This document shows positions 25,545 through 33,380 of a stretch of 64,000 nt of DNA, piece after piece. This stretch comes from Austwickia sp. GTDB lineage: Bacteria; Actinomycetota; Actinomycetes; Actinomycetales; Dermatophilaceae. Below the pieces are notes generated by a model. It did no database searches. It had not been told where the DNA came from and saw only the letters and a program-made list of their open reading frames with translations. The stretch lies in NCBI GenBank assembly GCA_016711265.1, contig JADJTI010000006.1, positions 558,001 to 622,000 on the forward strand. Direction: 5' to 3'. The position numbers and the translations under genes were made by a program. Within the stretch, counting starts at the first letter, position 1. The number at the start of each line of letters is the position of its first letter.

Positions 25545-26171
25545 TCAGTCGCCCTGCGCGAGCTCCCGCATGACGGTCCCGAAGTCGCGATCCTGCCGGT
25601 TGTACGGCAGTTTCTGCAGGGCCTTGGCCATCATGCAACTGTCGGTCGCGGCCGCCCCCATCAGCCCGGCGCCGACCGTCGCGGAGAGCCATTTGAGTTC
25701 GGGCCGCAGCAGGCTGCCCAGCACGCCGGCGGCGACCAGCGAACCCGCCACGAGGCGCACCTGGCGTTCCATCGCCCAGCGGTCACTGGTCCGGTTCACC
25801 GGGGCACCGGCCTGCTCCCAGGCGACCATGCCGCCGGTCAGCACGTGCAGGTGGGTCAGGCCCGACCCGGCCAGCGCCTGGGCGGCCTCGGTGGCGCGGT
25901 TGCCGGACCGGCAGACCAGCACGACCTGCTGGTCCAGGTGTTCGCGCAGCTCGTGGCGGTGCTCCTTGAGCAGCCCGAGCGGGACGTTGTAGGCGCCGGG
26001 GATGTGCGCCGGGCCGAACTCGGAGGGTTCGCGGACGTCGATGATGCGTGGCTCGGGTTCGGTGCCCATCCAGGACTGCAGCTCGCTGACGCCCACGGTG
26101 AGCCCGTGGGGGGCGGCGGCCGAGGCGGCGGTGGAGGCGGGGGCGGAGTCGGGGGCAGTGACAGCGGACAT
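25545..26171 (-). CDS. Rhodanese-DUF2892 membrane sulfurtransferase (YgaP-like)
   Basis: The 208-residue protein has a rhodanese domain at about 25-125 with active-site loop LVCRSGNRA, then two membrane helices of the DUF2892 type (VRLVAGSLVAAGVLGSLL and LSATVGAGLMGAAATD). E. coli YgaP has the same architecture and transfers sulfane sulfur at the membrane. Start is ATG 26169-26171. It follows the TauE gene by 85 bp on the same strand and is probably the third gene of the operon driven from 28552-28567. Confidence 0.9.
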   Translation of the reverse strand: MSAVTAPDSAPASTAASAAAPHGLTVGVSELQSWMGTEPEPRIIDVREPSEFGPAHIPGAYNVPLGLLKEHRHELREHLDQQVVLVCRSGNRATEAAQALAGSGLTHLHVLTGGMVAWEQAGAPVNRTSDRWAMERQVRLVAGSLVAAGVLGSLLRPELKWLSATVGAGLMGAAATDSCMMAKALQKLPYNRQDRDFGTVMRELAQGD

Positions 26172-26255
26172 GAGGGGACCTCGTTCGAGTCGTGAGTGCG
26201 GGTGAACAGGAGGGGGCAGGAGAAGGCAGGAGAGGGCAGGAGAAGACAGGGCAGG

Positions 26256-27074
26256 TCAGAACAGTGCGGGGACGTTGACCACCGCGACGTAGCTGCCGAC
26301 GGCGACCAGCAACAGGGTGAAGGCCAGACTCAGGGTGTTCGGGTTGGCGCGTTGGGCGATCCTCCCGCCGAGCAGGCTGCCGGCTGCGCCGAACAGGCTG
26401 AACGTCAGGATCAGCGGCCAGTCGATCTCGACCCCGCCGCCCAGGCGCGAGGCCAGCGCGGTGGCCGAGTTGAGGGTGATCACCAGCAGCGAGGTGCCGA
26501 CGGCGGTGGGCATCGAGAAGCCCAGGGCCAAGACCAGGGCGGGTACGACGGCGAACCCGCCGCCGACCCCGAAGAACCCGGTCAGCAGCCCGACCCCGGT
26601 GGCGGCCAGGACCACCCGCAGCAGCGCCCCGCGGTCACGGCGTACCGCAGACCATGACAACGGCGCGGCTTCGGGCGGGGTGGTTCCGGCGGCGGCGTGG
26701 GTGCGGCGGTCCTTGGCCGCAGCCCGGCGCTTGCGGGTCATCAGGATCGCGACGGCGTACATCAGGACGGCGAACATGCTCATCAGCACCGTCGGGGGCA
26801 CCGACACGGAGGCGGCCGAACCCGCCACCGACCCGAGGATCCCCAGGCCACCGAACAGGAACCCCTCCGCGAACCGCACCCGGCGGGCGCGGTGATGCGG
26901 GATCATCCCGACGATCGCGCTCAGCCCCACGATGATCAGCGACCCAGCCGTGGCGGCGTGCGGAGGCTGCCCCATCAGGTACACCAGGACCGGGACCGTC
27001 AGGATGGCACCGCCACCACCGAGGGCGCCCAGGGTGATGCCGATGATCAGGCCCAGGGGGGCCACCCACCACAT
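26256..27074 (-). CDS. TauE/SafE-family sulfite/organosulfonate exporter
   Basis: The 272-residue membrane protein has two TauE repeats, each with a Gly-rich loop: LGALGGGGAILTVPVLVY near the N-terminus and TGFFGVGGGFAVVPALVL in the second half. Such proteins export sulfite or other sulfur anions. Start is ATG 27074, 8 bp after the stop of the persulfide dioxygenase gene; GGGGAG lies 12 bases upstream, rather far, and TTG 27086 is an alternative. Context fits removal of the sulfite made by persulfide oxidation. Confidence 0.88.
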   Translation of the reverse strand: MWWVAPLGLIIGITLGALGGGGAILTVPVLVYLMGQPPHAATAGSLIIVGLSAIVGMIPHHRARRVRFAEGFLFGGLGILGSVAGSAASVSVPPTVLMSMFAVLMYAVAILMTRKRRAAAKDRRTHAAAGTTPPEAAPLSWSAVRRDRGALLRVVLAATGVGLLTGFFGVGGGFAVVPALVLALGFSMPTAVGTSLLVITLNSATALASRLGGGVEIDWPLILTFSLFGAAGSLLGGRIAQRANPNTLSLAFTLLLVAVGSYVAVVNVPALF

Positions 27075-27082
27075 CAGCGTGC

Positions 27083-28492
27083 TCAACTCCCCGTCATCGG
27101 CAGGCCGGCCTTGGCGGCCTCGTCGAACTCGTCGTCGATGGCCACCACCGTCAGTCCCCCGGCGGCCAGGATCGACGCGGCGATCGATGCCCGGTACCCA
27201 CCGGCGCAGTGCACCCACAGTTCCCCGGCGGGCACCTCGGCGCGCCGGCGCAGCGCCTCGTGCAGCGGGAGGTGGAAGGCCCCCTCGATGTGCGATTCCG
27301 CCCACTCCGGCGCCCTGCGTACGTCCACGACATTGACCGGGCGGTGGTGGCGGACCTGCGCGAGGTCGGCGAAGGTCGCGCGCTCGAAGCCGGCCAGGGG
27401 GCCGGGGGTCCACGACGCGGGGTCGCCGGTGGCCTGCCCGGCGAGGGTGTCGATGCCGATCCGCACCAGTTCTCGCTGCGCCTGCGCCACCTGGTCGGCG
27501 TTCTCACCGAGCAGGGTCAGGGGGGTGCCCCACGGCATCAGCCAGCCCAGATAGGTCGACATCTGGCCGTCGATCCCCAGGTTGAAGGTCCCCGGCACGT
27601 GGCCCGCCGCAAAAGCGGTCCGGTTGCGCAGGTCGACGACCCACTCACCGGCCTCCAGGCGCGCCCGCAGCGTGGCCGCGTCGGTGGGTTCGGGCGGGCT
27701 CAGATCGGGGTCGCCAGGTCCGGCGGCATTCAGCGGCCCCATGTGCACGTAGTAGGCGGGGTAGACGTCGAGGCCGTCGAGCATGTCCTCGATCCAGGCC
27801 TGCTCGTCCTGGGTGAGGACGGGGTTGGTACGCCGCTCGCGCCCCATCGTGGATTCTGTCGCGTCAGACTGGCTGGAGGAACAGAAGCTGCCGAAGCCGT
27901 GGGTGGGCATCACCTGGGCGGCGTCGTCGACGTGGGCGGCGAGCCGGTGGGCGGAGGCGTACTGATGGCGCGCCAGCGCGTCGGTGTGCTCGGGGCCGAG
28001 CAGGTCGGGACGTCCCGTCGACCCGAACAGCAACGAACCGCCGGTGAACACCGCGATCGTTCGGTTGGTGTCGGCGTTGGGGCTGGTCAGCGCGTACGAC
28101 AGGTGGGTGAAGGTGTGCCCGGGGGTGGCCAGCGCGGTGACCCTCAGCGCGGGGCTGACGTCGATGACGTCCCCGTCGCGGGTCGGCACCCGCGCGAAGC
28201 TCACCTCGTCGTCGGCGTTGACGTGGTACGCCGCCCCGTAGGCCTGGGCGAGCGCGTACCCCCCGGTGACGTAATCGTTGTGGATGTGCGTTTCCAGCGC
28301 GTGGGTCAGGCGCACCCCGGCGTCGTCGAGGATCTGTCGGACCCGGTCGATGTCGCGTTGCGGGTCGACCACGAAGGCGACCTGGCCGTCGTGGACCACG
28401 TAACTGCGGTCACCGAGCGACGGCGTTTCCAGAGGGACGATGCTGATCGCGCGGTTCGGGCTGGCGGGGGGCGGTGGCGCGGGGGTGGTCAC
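27083..28492 (-). CDS. Persulfide dioxygenase-rhodanese fusion (MBL fold, CstB-like)
   Basis: The 469-residue protein begins with a metallo-beta-lactamase domain of the ETHE1 type (H69-I-H71-N-D73-Y; TPGHTFTHLSY; PTHGFGSFC), followed by two rhodanese domains. The first rhodanese (WVVDLRNRTAFAAGHVPGTF) has no Cys in its loop; the second has HCAGGYRAS with active Cys. ETHE1-type enzymes oxidise glutathione- or low-molecular-weight persulfides to sulfite, and the rhodanese domains shuttle sulfane sulfur. GTG 28492 is chosen because AAGGAG stands 6 bases upstream; TTG 28546 is unlikely. The CsoR/CstR-like operator at 28552-28567 precedes it. Confidence 0.9.
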   Translation of the reverse strand: MTTPAPPPPASPNRAISIVPLETPSLGDRSYVVHDGQVAFVVDPQRDIDRVRQILDDAGVRLTHALETHIHNDYVTGGYALAQAYGAAYHVNADDEVSFARVPTRDGDVIDVSPALRVTALATPGHTFTHLSYALTSPNADTNRTIAVFTGGSLLFGSTGRPDLLGPEHTDALARHQYASAHRLAAHVDDAAQVMPTHGFGSFCSSSQSDATESTMGRERRTNPVLTQDEQAWIEDMLDGLDVYPAYYVHMGPLNAAGPGDPDLSPPEPTDAATLRARLEAGEWVVDLRNRTAFAAGHVPGTFNLGIDGQMSTYLGWLMPWGTPLTLLGENADQVAQAQRELVRIGIDTLAGQATGDPASWTPGPLAGFERATFADLAQVRHHRPVNVVDVRRAPEWAESHIEGAFHLPLHEALRRRAEVPAGELWVHCAGGYRASIAASILAAGGLTVVAIDDEFDEAAKAGLPMTGS

Positions 28493-28551
28493 CCGGGGCT
28501 CCTTGAGTTCGGCGGGGGATCGGCGTTCCTCGTTCCTCTCCGCCAACAGTA

Positions 28552-28567
28552 ATGCCCCAGGGGGTAT
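28552..28567 (-). promoter_or_regulatory. CsoR/CstR-like operator of the sulfur operon
   Basis: Plus-strand ATGCCCCAGGGGGTAT lies 60 bp before the persulfide dioxygenase GTG. It matches the 23414-23429 site at 13 of 16 bases on the same strand. In staphylococci the CstR repressor controls persulfide dioxygenase, TauE and rhodanese genes through such sites; here the regulated genes are of the same kinds. Confidence 0.65.
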
Positions 28568-28639
28568 TCCGCCCGCTGGGGCCCCGGCGCCGCTGCAGCG
28601 GTTCAGGCGGCCCGGCCCAGGTCGCTCAGGCCGCGGCCG

Positions 28640-29164
28640 TCACCGGGTGATCGGCCGCCCCGCAGCGGTCCAGTCGTTGATGCCGCCGTCCAGGCCGTAG
28701 ACGTGGGTGAACCCCAGGGCGCTCATCTGGTCCACCGCGGTCCGGGAGCGATTCCCGGACCGGCAGTACACGGCGTATGTCCGCGAGCGATCCAAGCCGG
28801 CCAACCGGGACGCGAAATCCGGTGCGCTCACATCGGCGAGCAGCGCGCCCTGCAGGTGCCCCTCCGCGAACTCCTGCGGGGTGCGCACATCCACGATGAC
28901 GGTTCCCGATGCGGGGAGTGCCTGCGCGAAGGCGGCCACGTCCAGGTGGGCGCCATGAGCCGGGGTTGTACGGGCCGGCGTGGACGAGATGGCCGGGGCG
29001 CTCGACCTGGCTGGGGTAGACCCGTCAGGGGGTGCTGGCGCCGAGGGCGCGGGAGTCTGCGCGCAGGCCGACAGGCCGGCCGCCAGTATCGCGGCGGCGG
29101 CCAAACCGGGGGTGGTCCTGCTCGCGGGCCTGACCGGGGTGAGGTGACGTCGCAGCGTGGGCAT
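28640..29164 (-). CDS. Exported rhodanese lipoprotein (PspE-like)
   Basis: The 174-residue protein has a lipoprotein signal ending in the lipobox LSAC (residue 34 or so), a Ser/Thr/Pro linker with SSTPARTTPAH, and a single rhodanese domain with VYCRSGNRSRTA. It would move sulfane sulfur on the outer face of the membrane. It lies upstream of the operator at 28552 and its stop is 73 bp from it, so it has its own promoter and possibly reads into the sulfur operon. Start is ATG 29162-29164. Confidence 0.88.
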   Translation of the reverse strand: MPTLRRHLTPVRPASRTTPGLAAAAILAAGLSACAQTPAPSAPAPPDGSTPARSSAPAISSTPARTTPAHGAHLDVAAFAQALPASGTVIVDVRTPQEFAEGHLQGALLADVSAPDFASRLAGLDRSRTYAVYCRSGNRSRTAVDQMSALGFTHVYGLDGGINDWTAAGRPITR

Positions 29165-29197
29165 ACCCCGATTGTGCGCGCCGGGTGCCCTCGAGCC

Positions 29198-29245
29198 CTT
29201 AGGTGCGTCGGTCGGCTCGACATCGAGCCGAACGACGCACCTAAG
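29198..29245. repeat. Hairpin repeat, copy 2, with the IS at its foot
   Basis: Arms 29198-29220 and 29223-29245 pair at 22 of 23 positions, from CTTAGGTGCGTCG to CGACGCACCTAAG around TCGGCTCGACATCGAGCCGA. The 16-base core GGCTCGACATCGAGCC is identical to copy 1 at 853-901. Without the inserted IS, this hairpin would lie 6 bp downstream of the chemoreceptor stop on the minus strand, the same stop-abutting position as copy 1. Confidence 0.8.
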
Positions 29246-30920
29246 CCTCGATCCGTGGACGGTTAGCTGATCGTGGGGTTTGGTTCGGCGGGTCTGGACG
29301 TGAATGTGCCTTCTGGGCTTGAAGAATCGGGAGTGTCGAGTTCCTGATGCGTTCGAGCCGAGAAGGCACTGAGAGTGAAGCTACCTGATTCGTGGTCCAA
29401 GGCGTCGCCGCTGTTCGATGAGGACAATCTGGTGTCGTGCGCCGGGCTGGCGCCGGTGATGGGGCTGGCCGAACAGGCGGGGTTGTCGGAGTTGCTCACC
29501 GAACGGGTGCGGCTGGCCTGGACGCGGGTCGCCTCGGCTGGGGTGAACCCGGCGGGGAAGGTGGCCGCGATCATCGCCGGGATGGCCGCTGGCGCGGACA
29601 GCATCGATGACATGCAGGTGATCCGCTCCGGTGGGATGCCGCAGTTGTTCACCGGCGTGTATGCGCCGGCCACGCTGGGTCAGTTTCTGCGCGAGTTCAC
29701 CCACGGTCACGCGTCACAGTTGGCCTCGGTCGCGCGGGCGCATCTGGTCAACCTGGCCCGCCGGACCGACCTGCTGCCCGGTATCGAGCAGCAGGCGTAC
29801 ATCGATATCGACTCGCTGCTGCGCCCGGTCTATGGGCACGCCAAACAGGGCGCCAGCTACGGGCACACCAAGATCTCCGGGAAGCAGGTGCTACGTAAGG
29901 GCCTGTCCCCGTTGGCGACCACGATCAGCAGCCCGTCCGGCGCGCCAGTGGTGGCCGGGATCCGGCTGCGGGCCGGGAAGGCCGGTTCGGGCCGGGGCGC
30001 GGACTCCATGGTGCGCCAGGCCATCGTGACTGCCCGGGCGGCTGGCGCGACGGGCAAGATCCTGGTCCGCGGCGACTGCGCCTACGGGGTCAGTCCGGTG
30101 GCTGCCGCGTGCCTGAAGGCCGGCGTGCAGTTCTCGCTGGCACTGGCCAAGAACCCAGCCGTGGCCCGGGCCATCGCCGCGATTCCCCAAGACGCCTGGA
30201 TCCCGGTGCACTACCCCGGGGCCGTGGTCGACCCCGACACTGGGGAGCTGATCTCCGACGCCGAGGTCGCCGAGACCAGGTTCACCGCGTTCGCCTCCAC
30301 CCAACAGCCGGTGACCGCCCGGCTGGTGGTACGACGAGTCCGGGACCGGGCAAAGCTCGATGAGTTGTTCCCGATCTGGCGTCACCACCCGTTCCTGACC
30401 AACAGCGTCGAACCAGTCGCCGACGCCGACATCACCCACCGTCAGCACGCGATCATCGAGACCGTGTTTGCCGACCTGATCGACGGACCACTCGCGCACC
30501 TGCCCTCAGGCCGGTTCAGCGCCAACAGCGCCTGGGCGATCTGCGCGGCGATGACCCACAACCTGCTCCGCGCTGCCGGCACCCTCCAGGGCCACAAACT
30601 CGCGGTGGCACGCGGCGCGACCCTGCGCCGTCAGATCGTCAACGTTCCCGCACGGATCGCCCGCCCCCAACGACGGCCGGTGCTCCACCTGCCCACCCAC
30701 TGGCCCTGGGCCCAGCAGTGGCTGACCATCTGGAACAGCGTGTTCGCTCAGATCAAGGCGCCCCCACAGCCGGCCTGACCCGTCCACCGCCGCACCGGCA
30801 CAACCGGAGACCCCACAGTGGAAAGGCTGGACAGACCAGCACAACGCCCATGCCCTGACACGCCAAACCCAGCCCAAGCCGGTCCAGCCACCGCAACCCC
30901 TAACGCTCCACGGATCGAGG
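29246..30920 (+). mobile_element. IS1380-family insertion sequence, complete (1675 bp)
   Basis: Terminal inverted repeats start CCTCGATCCGTGGA at both ends (29246-29266 and 30900-30920), with 19 of 21 positions matching. The 5-bp target duplication is CTAAG (29241-29245 and 30921-30925). The single transposase gene fills 29375-30778. Intact ends, duplication and gene suggest recent insertion. It separates the chemoreceptor gene from its hairpin. Confidence 0.93.
29375..30778 (+). CDS. IS1380-family transposase
   Basis: The 467-residue protein shows the DDE transposase layout of the IS1380 group: IDIDSLLRPVYGHAKQG with the first Asp, LVRGDCAYGVSPV with the second, and HAIIETVFADLIDGPL with the Glu, followed by the C-terminal SANSAWAICAAMTHNLLRA typical of the family. 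It cuts and joins the element ends. The start is GTG 29375 (VKLPDSWSKASPLFDEDN). Length is standard and no frameshift is seen, so it is likely functional. Confidence 0.95.
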   Translation: MKLPDSWSKASPLFDEDNLVSCAGLAPVMGLAEQAGLSELLTERVRLAWTRVASAGVNPAGKVAAIIAGMAAGADSIDDMQVIRSGGMPQLFTGVYAPATLGQFLREFTHGHASQLASVARAHLVNLARRTDLLPGIEQQAYIDIDSLLRPVYGHAKQGASYGHTKISGKQVLRKGLSPLATTISSPSGAPVVAGIRLRAGKAGSGRGADSMVRQAIVTARAAGATGKILVRGDCAYGVSPVAAACLKAGVQFSLALAKNPAVARAIAAIPQDAWIPVHYPGAVVDPDTGELISDAEVAETRFTAFASTQQPVTARLVVRRVRDRAKLDELFPIWRHHPFLTNSVEPVADADITHRQHAIIETVFADLIDGPLAHLPSGRFSANSAWAICAAMTHNLLRAAGTLQGHKLAVARGATLRRQIVNVPARIARPQRRPVLHLPTHWPWAQQWLTIWNSVFAQIKAPPQPA

Positions 30921-30931
30921 CTAAGAGCGTT

Positions 30932-32487
30932 TCAGGCCTCCAGGACGCTGCGGGTCACGGCGTTCTGCTCGGTGAGCACGCCGGAGATGATGTTCTGGGC
31001 CTCGTTGATCCGGGTGACCGTGTCAGCGACCTGGTTCAACGCGCCGACGACGCTGTTGGCGTCCGCCTGGATGGCGCTCACCTTGGCGTCCACCTCCTCG
31101 GTCGCCTTGGCGGTCTCCCGCGCCAGGTCCTTGACCTCGTTGGCGACGACCGCGAAGCCCTTGCCGGCCTCACCGGCCCGAGCGGCCTCGATGGTCGCGT
31201 TGAGCGCGAGCAGGTTGGTCTGCTCGGCGATCGAGGTGATCACCTTGACCACGTTCCCGATCTCGACGCTGGAGGAGTTGAGCCGGGCGACGATCTCGGA
31301 TGCGTTGCCGGTCAGCTGAGCGGCCTCGTTGGCCACGTTCGTCGCGTCGAGCACGTTGCGCTCCACCTCGGTGATCGAGGTCATCAGCTCCTGGCCGGCG
31401 GTCTCGATCCGCTTGGACGCCCGGTGCCGTTCGACGGTGGTGCCCACCAGGAACGCGGTGTTCTTCAGCGCGGTTTCGCGGTCGTCGGTGAGCTGGATCG
31501 ACTTGGTGGCGAAGAAGTCCATCGTGCCGATGACCTGGCCGTCGACGATGATCGGCATGCAGACGCCGGACTTGACGCCGGCGCGCTGGGCGGCGGGAGC
31601 ACGCACACAGTCGGTCACCAGGGCCATGTCCGGTTCGAAGACGAGGTCACGCTTGGCCCAGGTGCGCCCGGCCAGGCCAACCCCCTCAGCGAACGTCGCC
31701 TGTCGGGTGACCTGCTCGAACTCGGCGCTCGCCGAACCGGACTCGATCTGGTTGACCAGGGCTCGCTGCCCGTCATCGATGCGCCAGAAGGAGCCGTACT
31801 CCCAGCCGAACTCGGCCCGGGCCGTGTCCAGCGCTGCCTTGATCGCCTCGTCCTCGCTGTGGGTCGTGGCGATCACCCGCAGCACCGAGTTGATCGCGGC
31901 CATGTCCTTCTGGGCCTCTTGACGGCCCAGGGTCTGCTGGACCCGCTCGAGTGCCTGACCGACCAACCGGCCAAGGGTGGCCAGCACGGTCAGCCGGATC
32001 GGTCCGGGGGTGTGCTCGGGGTCGGCGAAGAAGTCCATCGTGCCGACCACGGAGCCCTCGATCAGCAGGGGCAAGGCCACCGCCGACAGGATGCCGCTCT
32101 GGCTGGCGACCGGCGCGCGGACGCAGTCATTGACCTGAGACAGGTCGGGCGCGAACAGCAGCTTGTTCTCCCGCCAGGCCCGGCCCGCCAGACCGACACC
32201 GAGTGGGAAGGTGGCCTCTTGGGTGACCTTGCGGAACTCGGGTCCGACCTGCCGGATTCCTGGCGGAACTTCAGCACCTTGTCGGTCGGATCGATCCACC
32301 AGCACGAGGCGTAGTTGCAGGCGAAGGCCCCACGGATGGAGTCCAGGGCCGCCTGCAGCACCCCCTGAGTCGTGGACTCACGCGCCATCTTCTCGGCCAC
32401 CGTGTCCAGCGCTTCGACGTACCCGCGGAGCTCGTCGTCGTGGCTGGTGGAGACGGCAGCGGAGGTCTTGCTGCGCGCAAACTTCAT
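30932..32487 (-). pseudogene. Chemoreceptor with two GAF domains, frameshifted
   Basis: A 5' frame (from ATG 32487, MKFARSKTSAAVSTSHDDE) encodes the start of a first GAF domain ending KVLKFRQESG, and the following frame (to 30932) resumes with VGPEFRKVTQEATFPLGVGL, a second GAF domain and a methyl-accepting signalling tip (EQTNLLALNATIEAARAGE). The second GAF has ESGSASAEFEQVT, so the first should read ESGxVGPEFRKVT: one base is missing at about 32249-32250. No membrane segment is present, so it would be a cytoplasmic receptor. The lesion is near the 5' third, so the intact product needs frame restoration; a sequencing error is also possible. It follows the response regulator by 105 bp. Confidence 0.85.
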
Positions 32488-32592
32488 GGGGGTCCCTCTC
32501 GGTTTGAAGCAGGTGGGCCGGCCGGTGGTGCAGGCTGCGTGCGTTGTCATCGGGCGGCATCGAGCGCCCGCGCGGAGGTGCTTTGCGACTCT

Positions 32593-33216
32593 TTATCGAC
32601 CCGAGAGCACGGGAGCTGAGGAGTGCCGCGGGGTGTAGCCCGGTTCCTGGGCGGGGGCGATGATGCCGTGATGCAGCACCGACTCGACCCGCAGGACCAG
32701 TTCCCGCTGACTGAACGGTTTGACGAGGAACTCGTTGGCGCCCAATGCAATCCCCGCGTCGACGTCCTCTTCGCGCAACCCCGAGACCATCAGGATCACC
32801 GGCAGCTCCGCTCCCCAGGTCATGGACCGGATCCTGCGCAGCACCTCCAGCCCCGTCAGCGCCGGTGGCTTGACCTCCAGGATGGCCAGCTGGGCCGGCC
32901 CCTGCCGCAACGACCGCCAGGCGTCAGCTGGATCGGCCACGGTCTCGACGGTGTACCCGGCCTGGCTGAGGTGCAGCACGGCCAGCGCGCGGCGCTGGTC
33001 GGTGGCGTCCGCCACCAGGATGCGGCCCGGGTCTGCGATCACGGGAGTCGCGGCAGCCTCCGCCGGTTCCGCACCCGGAAGCCCAGGGCTGACCGCTTCG
33101 GATGCGGGCTGCACGCCGTGGATGATCTCTTCGACGGGGTCGACGGGGTCGACGGGGTCGACGGGGTCGACGGGGTCGACGGGGTCGACGGGGTCGACGG
33201 GCTCGGGCTGGTTCAC
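32593..33216 (-). CDS. Response-regulator receiver protein with Glu at the phosphoacceptor site
   Basis: The 207-residue protein has a disordered N-terminus with (DPV) repeats (residues 7-28) and a single receiver domain at about 65-185. The position that is normally Asp is Glu (LAILEVKPPALTGLEV), while the Ser and Lys switch positions remain (MVSGLREED and FLVKPFSQREL). The acidic pair near the N-terminus is reduced (ILVADATDQRR). Glu often mimics phospho-Asp, so this may be constitutively active or phosphorylation-independent. No output domain. Start is GTG 33214-33216 with GAGAGGGGAC upstream. It precedes the chemoreceptor gene. Confidence 0.85.
   Translation of the reverse strand: MNQPEPVDPVDPVDPVDPVDPVDPVDPVEEIIHGVQPASEAVSPGLPGAEPAEAAATPVIADPGRILVADATDQRRALAVLHLSQAGYTVETVADPADAWRSLRQGPAQLAILEVKPPALTGLEVLRRIRSMTWGAELPVILMVSGLREEDVDAGIALGANEFLVKPFSQRELVLRVESVLHHGIIAPAQEPGYTPRHSSAPVLSGR
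33131..33201. repeat. 9-bp in-frame tandem repeat in the response-regulator gene
   Basis: The unit tcgacgggg occurs about eight times in a row and encodes DPV on the minus strand. It lies in the disordered N-terminal tail. Confidence 0.92.
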
Positions 33217-33380
33217 GCGGTCCCCTCTCGCGGTGCGGATGACCGGTGCCGCTCAGCGGCCGCGGCGACATCCTCGGGCGCTTGGCTCATCGGCAGCAGC
33301 GCTCGGTGACTGAGCGTGGTCGCCACGTCGGCGCCCGCGGATGCCAGCTCTGCCTGTGGTGGGCTGGCTACCATCAGCGC

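Noticed and set aside
29267..29374. A second small gene in the left end of the IS
   Set aside because: No start codon with a ribosome-binding site is present; the region is likely the element's promoter and leader.
33131..33201. CRISPR-like repeat array
   Set aside because: The units are directly adjacent 9-mers without spacers and lie inside an open reading frame.
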